DNA of 64,000 nt from G963665495 sp963665495 (GTDB lineage: Bacteria > Desulfobacterota > Desulfovibrionia > Desulfovibrionales > Desulfovibrionaceae): assembly GCA_963665495.1 (NCBI GenBank), contig OY762289.1, positions 3,410,001-3,474,000 on the forward strand, read 5' to 3'. Each line of letters starts with the position of its first letter. Positions within the stretch are counted from its first letter, which is position 1. A model generated the notes under the pieces. That model worked only from the letters and a program-made list of their open reading frames with translations. It was not told the DNA's origin and ran no database searches. This document shows, in pieces, positions 52,629 through 60,587 of this stretch. The position numbers were made by a program, and so were the translations under genes.

Positions 52629-53459
52629 ATGAGGAAAGTAGCGATTTACGGAAAGGGCGGCATTGGCAAATCTACAACCACACAGAATACCGTTGCCGGT
52701 CTGGCTGGAATGGGCCGCAAGGTCATGGTCGTCGGATGCGACCCCAAGGCTGACTCCACCCGTCTGCTGCTGGGCGGTCTGGCTCAGAAGTCTGTTCTTG
52801 ATACGCTTCGTGAAGAAGGCGAAGACGTTGAACTCGAAGATATTCGTAAGCCTGGTTACGGCGACACCTGGTGCGTGGAATCCGGCGGTCCTGAGCCGGG
52901 CGTAGGTTGCGCCGGCCGCGGCATCATCACTTCCATCAACATGCTCGAATCCCTGGGCGCCTATGAAGAGTCCGAAGGTCTGGACTACGCCTTCTACGAC
53001 GTTCTCGGCGACGTTGTCTGCGGCGGATTCGCCATGCCTATCCGCGATGGCAAAGCCGAAGAAATCTACATCGTCTGTTCCGGCGAAATGATGGCCATGT
53101 ACGCAGCCAACAACATCTGCAAGGGCATCATGAAATACGCTCAATCCGGCTCCGTACGCCTGGGCGGCCTGATCTGCAACAGCCGTAATGTTGAAAACGA
53201 AAAGGAAATGATCGAAGAACTGGCCAAGCGTATCGGCACCCAGATGATCTACTTCGTCCCCCGCGATAACATGGTGCAGCAGGCTGAAATCAAAAGAAAG
53301 ACCGTTATCGAACACGCTCCCGACCACCCGCAGGCTGATCACTACCGCAACCTGGCCAAGGCTATCGATGACAACAAGATGTTCGTCATTCCCAACCCGC
53401 TGGCCATTGAAGACCTTGAGCAGCTGCTGATGGACTACGGCTTGATGGAAGCCATCTAA
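52629..53459 (+). CDS. nifH: Nitrogenase iron protein
   Basis: A 276-residue Fe protein. The P-loop is GKGGIGKST (residues 9-17), switch I is DPKADSTRLLLGG, and the two cluster Cys lie in GVGCAGRGI and DVVCGGFAMP. The Arg in the latter Cys environment (AGRGI) is the possible ADP-ribosylation site. It hydrolyses ATP and delivers electrons to NifDK. The frame opens further upstream, but the ATG after AATTGGAGG gives the canonical MRKVAIYGKGG start. First gene of the nif operon. Confidence 0.98.
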   Translation: MRKVAIYGKGGIGKSTTTQNTVAGLAGMGRKVMVVGCDPKADSTRLLLGGLAQKSVLDTLREEGEDVELEDIRKPGYGDTWCVESGGPEPGVGCAGRGIITSINMLESLGAYEESEGLDYAFYDVLGDVVCGGFAMPIRDGKAEEIYIVCSGEMMAMYAANNICKGIMKYAQSGSVRLGGLICNSRNVENEKEMIEELAKRIGTQMIYFVPRDNMVQQAEIKRKTVIEHAPDHPQADHYRNLAKAIDDNKMFVIPNPLAIEDLEQLLMDYGLMEAI

Positions 53460-53503
53460 TTCTTCTCTAACAACTAAATTAAGAACCAATGGAGTAAACC
53501 ACG

Positions 53504-53848
53504 ATGATTATGATTCGCGCCATTGTCCGGCCTGAAAAAGCTGATATCGTCCTCGCATCCCTGATGGATGCCGGATTCCCTGCAGTCACCAAATACTCGG
53601 TTGCCGGACGCGGCAAACAGCGCGGCATCAAAATCGGTGAAGTCACCTACGATGAAATCCCCAAGACCATGCTGATGAGCGTTGTCCGGGATGAAGACAA
53701 GGCTTTCGTCATCGAGACCATCATGAATGCCGCCCGTTCCGGCGACAAGGGCGCCTTTGGCGACGGTAAAATCTTTGTCTCGGCTGTAGAAGATGTTTAC
53801 ACCATCAGCTCCGGGATCAAGGAGTCCGCAACGGCTGAGGAGGCGTAA
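53504..53848 (+). CDS. nifI1: Nitrogenase PII-like regulator NifI1
   Basis: A 114-residue PII-family protein with the fold pattern MIMIRAIVRPEKADIVLASL, the T-loop region KYSVAGRGKQRGIKIGEV and the later GDKGAFGDGKIFV nucleotide-binding segment. In methanogens and some bacteria NifI1 and NifI2 form a complex that inhibits NifDK under ammonium and is released by 2-oxoglutarate. The position between nifH and nifD is the hallmark of this system. Its partner follows after four bases. Confidence 0.95.
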   Translation: MIMIRAIVRPEKADIVLASLMDAGFPAVTKYSVAGRGKQRGIKIGEVTYDEIPKTMLMSVVRDEDKAFVIETIMNAARSGDKGAFGDGKIFVSAVEDVYTISSGIKESATAEEA

Positions 53849-53852
53849 GGCC

Positions 53853-54227
53853 ATGAAAGAAATAATTGCCATTATCCGCATGAACATGATGAACAAGACC
53901 AAACAAGCCCTGACCGAAGCCGGTGTGAAAGCATTTTTCGCTCACGACGCATCCGGACGCGGCAAGGGGTTGGTCAACCAGAAGATCCTTGAAGGAGCCG
54001 AGAACGGATACGAAGAAGCCGCGGCTCTGCTGGGAGAAAAGGGTCGGCTTTACACCAAACGCGTTGTCACTGTGGTGGTCCCGGACGAAGATGTCGACGA
54101 TGTTATCGAGACCATCATTGAAGCAAATCAAACCGGCAAACCCGGCGATGGCAAAATCTTCGTTCTGCCGGTAGCGGATTCAGTCCGGGTGCGTACCGCA
54201 GAGACCGGCGAACAATCCTTGAGCTAA
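53853..54227 (+). CDS. nifI2: Nitrogenase PII-like regulator NifI2
   Basis: A 124-residue PII-family protein: MKEIIAIIRMNMMNKTKQAL, a longer T-loop (FFAHDASGRGKGLVNQKIL and onward), then TVVVPDEDVDDVIETII and GKPGDGKIFVLPV. The longer T-loop distinguishes NifI2 from NifI1. It pairs with NifI1 to switch nitrogenase activity. The start at 53853 follows GGAGGCG and lies immediately after the nifI1 stop. Confidence 0.95.
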   Translation: MKEIIAIIRMNMMNKTKQALTEAGVKAFFAHDASGRGKGLVNQKILEGAENGYEEAAALLGEKGRLYTKRVVTVVVPDEDVDDVIETIIEANQTGKPGDGKIFVLPVADSVRVRTAETGEQSLS

Positions 54228-54287
54228 GCAACACCAAAGTGACAGGCAATTATTGACCGGAATCGCAATTCGCAAGGGAGAGGATAC

Positions 54288-55949
54288 ATGACCACGAAGC
54301 ATAAAAAGAACGGCGTCAAGTGGGACGCTGAATCCATCAAGGCGGAAATCATCAAGAAGTATCCGCCGAAAGTTGGCCGCAAAAGAGCCAAACAGATAAT
54401 AGTCAACGACGTTTCAGACGCCTGTACTCCGGAAGAAAGCTGTGTACCAGAAATCGTGGCCAACGTCCGGACCGTACCAGGAATCATCACCATGCGCGGC
54501 TGTACCTACGCAGGCTGCAAGGGTGTTGTTCTCGGGCCCTCACGTGACCTCGTAAACCTCACGCACGGCCCCATCGGCTGCGGCTTTTACTCCTGGTTGA
54601 CCAGACGTAACCAGACCAAGCCCGCAACTGACGATGCCCCCAACTACATGCCCTACTGTTTTTCCACGGACATGCAGGACGAGGACATCATCTTCGGTGG
54701 TGAAAAAAAGCTCGCGGCTGCCATTCAGGAAGCCTACGACCTCTTTCACCCGCAGGCCATCTCCATCTTCTCCACCTGCCCGGTGGGTCTGATCGGTGAT
54801 GACATCCATGCCGTTGCCAAAACCATGAAAGAAAAATTCGGCGACTGCAACGTCTTCGCTTTCAGCTGCGAAGGCTACAAGGGCGTCAGCCAGTCTGCCG
54901 GCCACCATATCGCCAACAACCAGCTCTTCACGCATATTGTTGGCAAGAACGACACACCCATTCCCGGCAAGTACAAGATCAACCTGCTTGGCGAATACAA
55001 TATCGGCGGCGACGCTTTTGTCATCGAACGCCTCTTTGAAAAATGCGGCATCACTTTGATCGGAACCTTCAGCGGCAACTCGACCTACGATCAGTTCGCC
55101 ACCAGCCAACAGGCGGACCTGAACTGCATCATGTGCCACCGGTCCATTAACTACGTGGCTGAAATGATGGAAGTTAAATACGGAATTCCCTGGACCAAGG
55201 TCAATTTCATCGGTGCGGAAGCCTCGGCTAAGTCCTTGCGCAAAATCGCCCAGTACTTTGACGATCCCGAGCTGACCAAGCGCGTGGAAGAAGTCATCGC
55301 CGAGGAAATGCCTCCTGTCCTGGCCGCTCAGAAAGCCGTCCGCCCCCACACGGAAGGCAAAACCGCCATGCTGTTCGTTGGTGGTTCCCGCGCCCACCAC
55401 TACCAGGAACTGTTCAGGGAAATGGGCATGAAAACCCTGTCCGCAGGTTACGAATTCGCCCACCGCGACGACTACGAAGGCCGCCGCGTATTGGACAGCA
55501 TCAAAGTGGACGCTGACAGCAGAAACATTGAAGAACTTGAAGTTGAAGCGGATGAAAAGCACTTCAATCCGCGCAAGACTCCTGAACAGATAGAAGCTCT
55601 GGAAAAATCCGGGTTTCAGTTCAAGGACTATGCCGGAATGATGCAGGAAATGGAGAAAGACTCCATCATCATCGACGACCTCAACCAGTACGAAGCCGAA
55701 AAACTGGTGGAACTCCTCAAACCGGACGTATTTTGCGCTGGAATCAAGGAAAAATTCTCCATCCAGAAAAGCGGTGTGCCCATGAAACAGCTGCATAGCT
55801 ACGATTCCGGCGGACCGTACGCAGGATTCGAAGGCGCCATCAACTTCTACTACGAAATTGAACGGTTGGTGAGCAGCAAAGTCTGGAGCTACACGACCGC
55901 CCCCTGGGAAGAGGCCCCTGAACTCTCCGCAACGTACGTTTGGGAATAA
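54288..55949 (+). CDS. nifD: Nitrogenase MoFe protein alpha chain
   Basis: A 553-residue NifD. P-cluster Cys are seen in RGCTYAGCKGV, GPIGCGFYSW and STCPVGLIGDD; the FeMo-co Cys is in NCIMCHRSINY and the FeMo-co His in MKQLHSYDSGGPY. An additional Cys occurs in the first motif (YAGCKG) compared with Azotobacter. With NifK it holds the P-cluster and FeMo-co and reduces N2. No anfG or vnfG lies between D and K, so this is the molybdenum enzyme. Confidence 0.97.
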   Translation: MTTKHKKNGVKWDAESIKAEIIKKYPPKVGRKRAKQIIVNDVSDACTPEESCVPEIVANVRTVPGIITMRGCTYAGCKGVVLGPSRDLVNLTHGPIGCGFYSWLTRRNQTKPATDDAPNYMPYCFSTDMQDEDIIFGGEKKLAAAIQEAYDLFHPQAISIFSTCPVGLIGDDIHAVAKTMKEKFGDCNVFAFSCEGYKGVSQSAGHHIANNQLFTHIVGKNDTPIPGKYKINLLGEYNIGGDAFVIERLFEKCGITLIGTFSGNSTYDQFATSQQADLNCIMCHRSINYVAEMMEVKYGIPWTKVNFIGAEASAKSLRKIAQYFDDPELTKRVEEVIAEEMPPVLAAQKAVRPHTEGKTAMLFVGGSRAHHYQELFREMGMKTLSAGYEFAHRDDYEGRRVLDSIKVDADSRNIEELEVEADEKHFNPRKTPEQIEALEKSGFQFKDYAGMMQEMEKDSIIIDDLNQYEAEKLVELLKPDVFCAGIKEKFSIQKSGVPMKQLHSYDSGGPYAGFEGAINFYYEIERLVSSKVWSYTTAPWEEAPELSATYVWE

Positions 55950-55970
55950 CCGCAGAAAGAGGACGAAACC

Positions 55971-57347
55971 ATGTTATTGAGACATACACCCAAAGAAGTC
56001 GCCGACCGCAAAGCCTTGGTCATCAACCCTGCCAAGACTTGCCAGCCCGTCGGCGCCATGTACGCTGCTCTCGGCATCCACGGGTGCCTGCCCCACAGCC
56101 ACGGCTCTCAGGGCTGCTGCGCGTACCATAGATCGGCATTGACCAGGCACTACAAAGAGCCCATCTCCGCAGCCACCAGTTCCTTCACGGAAGGCGCGTC
56201 GGTTTTCGGAGGCCAGGCCAACCTGTTGCAGGCCATCAACAATATATTCACTTTGTATGACCCCGAAGTCATCGCCATACACACAACCTGCCTGTCCGAG
56301 ACCATCGGCGACGATTTGCCCCAGATCACGGACAAGGCCCAAAAAGAAGGCAAGATTCCGGAAGGCAAGGAAGTCATTTACTGCAATACGCCGAGCTATG
56401 TCGGCTCGCATGTGACCGGCTTCTCCAACATGGTCAAGGGAATGGTCAACTGCCTTGCGGAAAAGTCCGGAAAGAAAAACGGCAAGGTCAACATCATCCC
56501 CGGTTGGGTTGAACCTTCGGACATGGAAGAAATCAAGCGCCTTGCCTCCATGGTCGGCGTCAACTTCACCATGTTTCCGGATACCTCCGGTGTTCTGAAC
56601 GGCCCGATGACCGGCAAATACGAGATGTACCCCAAGGGCGGAACGTCTGTGAAAGACCTCAAATCCGCCGGCGACGCCATCGGTACCATCGGCCTGGGCG
56701 AATGGTGCTCGGCTGATGCGGCCAGATACCTGGACACCAAGTGCAAAGTGCCTTGCCGCGTACTGGATATGCCTTACGGCCTCAAAGCCACTGACCGCTT
56801 CATCGACACCCTGCGCACCGTCGCCGGTGTCAGCGTACCGGACAGCATCAACTTCGAACGCGGCCAGCTCGTGGACCTGATCGCCGACATGCACCAGTAC
56901 TTCTACCACAAACGCGTGGCTCTGGTGGGCGATCCGGATCAGCTCATCGCGCTGACCGAATTCATGCGCACCCTGGATATGTACCCGGCCTACGTGGTCA
57001 CCGGTACGCCCGGCAAGCGTTTTGAAGCACGCATCAAGGAACTGACCGCGGATATGCCTTTCGAAGTCAAGGTAAAAGCCCGCGGTGACATGTTCGAGCT
57101 GCACCAGTGGATCAAGAACGAGCCCGTGGATCTGATCATCGGCAACAGCTACTGCAAGTACTTTGCCCTTGACGAGGACATTCCTCTGATCCGCCACGGC
57201 TTCCCGATCCTCGACCGCGTCGGCCATCAGTACTTTCCGACCGTCGGTTACAAAGGCGGCCTGAGACTGCTGACCCAGATTCTTGATAAGCTGCTCGACC
57301 GCAAAGATCGCGATTCCTCAGAAGTAGATATCGAACTCGTTCTGTAA
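55971..57347 (+). CDS. nifK: Nitrogenase MoFe protein beta chain
   Basis: A 458-residue NifK, lacking the long N-terminal extension of proteobacterial homologues such as Azotobacter. P-cluster Cys are visible in KTCQPVGAMYA, HGSQGCCAYH and TTCLSETIGDD. The segment TPSYVGSHVTGF with the P-cluster Ser region follows. It pairs with NifD. A perfect 12-bp hairpin follows the stop, separating the structural genes from the assembly genes. Confidence 0.97.
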   Translation: MLLRHTPKEVADRKALVINPAKTCQPVGAMYAALGIHGCLPHSHGSQGCCAYHRSALTRHYKEPISAATSSFTEGASVFGGQANLLQAINNIFTLYDPEVIAIHTTCLSETIGDDLPQITDKAQKEGKIPEGKEVIYCNTPSYVGSHVTGFSNMVKGMVNCLAEKSGKKNGKVNIIPGWVEPSDMEEIKRLASMVGVNFTMFPDTSGVLNGPMTGKYEMYPKGGTSVKDLKSAGDAIGTIGLGEWCSADAARYLDTKCKVPCRVLDMPYGLKATDRFIDTLRTVAGVSVPDSINFERGQLVDLIADMHQYFYHKRVALVGDPDQLIALTEFMRTLDMYPAYVVTGTPGKRFEARIKELTADMPFEVKVKARGDMFELHQWIKNEPVDLIIGNSYCKYFALDEDIPLIRHGFPILDRVGHQYFPTVGYKGGLRLLTQILDKLLDRKDRDSSEVDIELVL

Positions 57348-57359
57348 TCATAGACGGAA

Positions 57360-57387
57360 TTTGCCGGGCGGTCCGCCGCCCGGCAAA
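57360..57387 (+). other. Perfect 12-bp intercistronic hairpin after nifK
   Basis: TTTGCCGGGCGG pairs with its complement around a TCCG loop, 13 bases after the nifK stop. No T tract follows, so it is more likely an RNA stabiliser or partial terminator that raises nifHDK over downstream genes. Confidence 0.75.
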
Positions 57388-57415
57388 CCCCGAAAGGGAA
57401 ATTGGTGGAAAGAAC

Positions 57416-58591
57416 ATGAGCGCCTCTGTAACAACTTGCTCCTGCCAGGGAGCCGACGCACGCAACTCCTCCAGCAGACTGCATCTGCCGGTGGCACCGC
57501 GGGCCAACACCATGAGCAAATTCAGCTCTCCGGCATGCGGGAAAAAAGCAATAACTCCGGCCGAAGCACTGCAGTTGCTGGATCGTGCGCAGGAAAAAGG
57601 GCTGGGGATCTCCATCGTCGGCATCACCGGGCCTGGCGAACCTTTCGCCTCTCCCGAGCTTACATTCGAAACCTTTGAGCTCGTCCGCGAGAAATACCCG
57701 GAACTGGCGTTGTGTCTGACCACAAATGGCATTGACGCAGCACAATACGCGGCAAAATGCGCGGCCCTTTCACTCTCCCACGTTACCATTACGGTTAACG
57801 CTGTGGATCCTGCAGTTGCCATGGAACTTTACGCCTGGGTGCGCCCCGGCAAAAAGACCTTGCAAGCAAAGGAAGGCTGTGAGTTCCTGCTTAAGGAACA
57901 GGCCTCGGCTGTCGGCGCTTTCAAGGACGCCGGCCTGAAGGTCAAAATCAACACTACCGTGTATCCGGGTGTAAACGATACGCATCTGGATGCCATTTCC
58001 CGCACGATGGCTCTGCTCGGCGCAGATACCATTCAGGTGGATCCTTACGTTCCGCTGGGGAAATGCATCTGGCCGGGAGAAACCCCGCTGGATCCGCCGA
58101 GTGAAGAAACCATGCAAAAGGCCCGCGAAGCCGCAGCACTGCATCTGCCCTTGTCGGAAGCAACCGGCACCTGCAGCGCAATGCAGCCTGCCCCGGAAGT
58201 CCAATCCTTGCTGGAGGAAATCCAGACAACAAGCGGACTGCCCAAACCTGACGAAGAACGCCCCAATGTGGCCCTTGCCAGTACCAACGGCATGGAAGTC
58301 AACTGCCACCTGGGACATGCGCACCGGTTTATGATCTATGGCCCCAAAAACGGCCTGCCCTGTCTGCTGGAAATGCGCGATGCACCTGAACCGGGCGATG
58401 GCGACAATCGCTGGGAAAAGCTTGCGGAAACCCTTTCCGACTGCAAGGTCGTTGTGGTGGAAAGCGCCGGCCCGAATCCCACGAACATCTTGAAAAGCAT
58501 GGGCATCACGGTTTTCAAGACCACCGGCGAAATTGAAGGCGTTATTGAGCATGTGTACGGACTTGATAAAAAAGGCAAGTCTAAAAAATAG
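57416..58591 (+). CDS. NifB-like protein lacking the radical-SAM cysteines, with C-terminal NifX-type domain
   Basis: A 391-residue homologue of NifB along its length (RLHLPVAP at 21-28, VGITGPGEPFASPE, LTTNGID, LSHVTITVNAVDP, TTVYPGVND). The radical-SAM motif is gone: where the real NifB in this operon has C31, C35 and C38, this protein has Ala30, Ser34 and Ser37. The N-terminal HPC and the later HCQRC cluster ligands are also missing. A NifX/NafY-like domain (about 285-385, NVALASTNGMEVNCHLGHA) remains. It cannot be a radical-SAM enzyme, but it has no frameshift and ordinary codon use, so it is maintained. A carrier or scaffold for NifB-co, or a NifB partner, is a reasonable guess. It lies between nifK and the ferredoxin gene. 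Confidence 0.88.
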   Translation: MSASVTTCSCQGADARNSSSRLHLPVAPRANTMSKFSSPACGKKAITPAEALQLLDRAQEKGLGISIVGITGPGEPFASPELTFETFELVREKYPELALCLTTNGIDAAQYAAKCAALSLSHVTITVNAVDPAVAMELYAWVRPGKKTLQAKEGCEFLLKEQASAVGAFKDAGLKVKINTTVYPGVNDTHLDAISRTMALLGADTIQVDPYVPLGKCIWPGETPLDPPSEETMQKAREAAALHLPLSEATGTCSAMQPAPEVQSLLEEIQTTSGLPKPDEERPNVALASTNGMEVNCHLGHAHRFMIYGPKNGLPCLLEMRDAPEPGDGDNRWEKLAETLSDCKVVVVESAGPNPTNILKSMGITVFKTTGEIEGVIEHVYGLDKKGKSKK

Positions 58592-58619
58592 ACCAAAACT
58601 TTTCTAAAGGAGCTGTTTC

Positions 58620-58922
58620 ATGGCGAGACCGGAAATTCATATTCTTGTGTGCCAAAGCTTCCGTGCAGGAGGCGACCCCAAAGGCATCTGCCACAAGCAA
58701 ACCGACGGGTTCCTCCAGTACATCGAAGAAGAAGTCCTGGATCGCGGACTGGACGTACTGATCACTGCGACAGGCTGTTTGAAACAATGCGAGGACGGCC
58801 CCATCATGGTCGTCTACCCAAATAACTGGTGGTTCAAAGGCGTAAATTCGGAAGAGGCCATTGATGCCATTCTCGACGGTATCGAAGAAAATTCGCCGCC
58901 GGACGAGTACCTTCTGTCCTAA
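58620..58922 (+). CDS. Thioredoxin-like [2Fe-2S] ferredoxin
   Basis: A 100-residue protein of the nif-associated (Shethna/FeSII-like or Clostridium-type) ferredoxin fold: HILVCQSFRAGGDPKGICHK, then TGCLKQCEDGPIMVVYPNNWW. The four Cys (about 11, 24, 55 and 59) would bind one [2Fe-2S] cluster. Such proteins act in electron transfer or protection in nif operons. AAAGGAG precedes the ATG, and the gene begins 28 bp after the NifB-like gene. Confidence 0.9.
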   Translation: MARPEIHILVCQSFRAGGDPKGICHKQTDGFLQYIEEEVLDRGLDVLITATGCLKQCEDGPIMVVYPNNWWFKGVNSEEAIDAILDGIEENSPPDEYLLS

Positions 58923-58930
58923 CCTTTGAC

Positions 58931-58992
58931 GCGAGGGAAACGGACCGGGGCCGCGGCGCTACCTCCTCCTGCCCAACGCCCCGTTCCCTCGC
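58931..58992 (+). other. Long intercistronic hairpin before nifE
   Basis: GCGAGGGAA (58931-58939) pairs with 58984-58992, extended by CGG/CCG after a one-base bulge, with a GC-rich loop. The position between the ferredoxin and nifE genes suggests a transcript-processing or stabilising element. Confidence 0.6.
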
Positions 58993-59053
58993 AGCAGAAA
59001 CAAATTTTCCAGAGCGCACGAGCAACCTAGAGATGAAACAAAAGGAACACGAC

Positions 59054-60439
59054 ATGACCACAGTAATTTTCAACGAACGTAAGGACCAGATCCATCGCAT
59101 AGGCGAAGGAGAGTTCGCAATGGCCTGCAACCGCCCCAGTCTGGCCGGTGCGGTCAGCCAGCGCGCCTGCGTATTTTGTGGTTCGCGCGTTGTGCTCTAC
59201 CCCATCGCCGACGCACTCCACCTGGTCCACGGCCCCATCGGCTGCGCAGTCTACACCTGGGACATCCGCGGCGCGTTGTCCTCCGGTCCCGAACTGCACC
59301 GCCTGAGCTTTTCCACGGACCTGCAGGAAAAGGACGTTATTTTCGGCGGTGAAACCAAACTTTCCCAGGCCCTGGACGAACTCATCGACCGTCACAATCC
59401 CGCGGCGGCCTTTGTCTACGTCACCTGCATCGCCGGCATCATCGGCGACGATGTGGAAGCGGTCTGTAAAAAAATGACCGAAGAAAAAGGCATCCCGGTT
59501 CTCCCGGTGCAGTCCGAAGGCTTCAAAGGCAGCAAGCGCGAAGGCTATCTGGCCGCCTGCAAGGCCATGTTCCGCCTGGTGGGAACGGGCGACACCTCGG
59601 AAATCAAACCGGTCAGCATCAACATCCTGGGCGACTTCAACCTGGCCGGCGAGATCTGGATCATCCGCGACTACTTCGAACGGATGGGCGTGCAGGTGGT
59701 GACCAACATCACCGGCGACGGCCGCGTGGCGGATATCCGGCGCGCTCACGGCGCAGCCCTCAACGTTGTCCAGTGCTCCGGAGCCACCCTTGATCTGGCC
59801 AAAATGATCAAGGAAAAATACGGCAAGCCATTCATCCGCGCGTCCTACCTGGGCATCGAAGACATGGCCGAGTCGCTTTACTCCGTGGCCGAACATTTCA
59901 AAGACATTGATCCGGGCATCATCGAACGTACGCAGAAGCTGGTCAAAGAAGAACTCGAAGTGCTGATGCCCAAGATCAAGGAAATACGCAAGGATCTGGA
60001 AGGCAAAACCGCAGCCATCTACGTGGGCGGCGCGTTCAAGGCTTTCTCACTGATCAAGGCCCTGCGCCACCTGGGCATGAAAGTTCTGATGGTCGGCTCC
60101 CAGACCGGCACCGAAGAAGATTACGCCGAACTCGCCACCATCACGGATCCGGGCACCATTATTGTTGACGACGCCAATCCGCTCGAACTTGCGGCCTTTA
60201 TCAAAGAAACCGACGTGGACGTATTTATCGGCGGCGTCAAGGAACGTCCCATCGCCTACAAACTCGGCGTGGGCTTCTGCGACCACAACCACGAGCGCAA
60301 GGAAGCTCTGGAAGGCTTCGTGGGCATGTACAATTTTGCCAAGGAAGTTCACAGCTCGGTCATGAGCCCGGTCTGGAACTTTGCTCCCAGGCGTGAAAAC
60401 AAAAAGCGCCAAAAGCAGAAAAAGGCCGTCAACGAGTAG
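59054..60439 (+). CDS. nifE: FeMo-co assembly scaffold alpha chain
   Basis: About 461 residues, homologous to NifD. Cluster-binding Cys are in RACVFCGSRVV, GPIGCAVYTW and VTCIAGIIGDD; the FeMo-co-Cys-equivalent lies in NVVQCSGATLD. NifEN receives NifB-co and matures it with molybdenum and homocitrate. The ATG at 59054 follows AAAGGA; the frame's first ATG (59033) has no ribosome site. A basic tail (RRENKKRQKQKK) ends the protein. Hairpins follow before nifN. Confidence 0.95.
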   Translation: MTTVIFNERKDQIHRIGEGEFAMACNRPSLAGAVSQRACVFCGSRVVLYPIADALHLVHGPIGCAVYTWDIRGALSSGPELHRLSFSTDLQEKDVIFGGETKLSQALDELIDRHNPAAAFVYVTCIAGIIGDDVEAVCKKMTEEKGIPVLPVQSEGFKGSKREGYLAACKAMFRLVGTGDTSEIKPVSINILGDFNLAGEIWIIRDYFERMGVQVVTNITGDGRVADIRRAHGAALNVVQCSGATLDLAKMIKEKYGKPFIRASYLGIEDMAESLYSVAEHFKDIDPGIIERTQKLVKEELEVLMPKIKEIRKDLEGKTAAIYVGGAFKAFSLIKALRHLGMKVLMVGSQTGTEEDYAELATITDPGTIIVDDANPLELAAFIKETDVDVFIGGVKERPIAYKLGVGFCDHNHERKEALEGFVGMYNFAKEVHSSVMSPVWNFAPRRENKKRQKQKKAVNE

Positions 60440-60500
60440 AAGGCTTTCAATACTCTCCCAAAAACTTCGGCATGAGTTGACGGGAGAAAGGAAAAAGATC

Positions 60501-60556
60501 CCCCGCGATACGGGGCCAGGAAATCCCCCTGGCGGGGTTGGGGCAATGCCCCGATA
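60501..60556 (+). other. Cluster of three short GC hairpins between nifE and nifN
   Basis: CCCCG...CGGGG, CCAGG...CCTGG and GGGGC...GCCCC follow one another within about 55 bases. They precede the nifN ribosome site (GGAAAGGAG). Probably RNA structure rather than a terminator, since nifN and nifB follow on the same strand. Confidence 0.5.
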
Positions 60557-60587
60557 GTTCAGACTTACACGGGAAAGGAGAGCTCCC

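Noticed and set aside
54540..57227. Two long minus-strand frames (over 400 codons each) opposite nifD and nifK
   Set aside because: Mirror frames of GC-biased nif genes, with Phe/Val/His-rich products and no ribosome sites.
54288..57347. Alternative (vanadium or iron-only) nitrogenase
   Set aside because: No delta-subunit gene lies between the D and K genes, and nifE, nifN and nifV accompany the cluster.
57416..58591. Frameshifted or truncated copy of nifB
   Set aside because: The frame is intact, the ligand Cys are replaced rather than deleted, and conserved segments continue to the end; it is a distinct paralogue.
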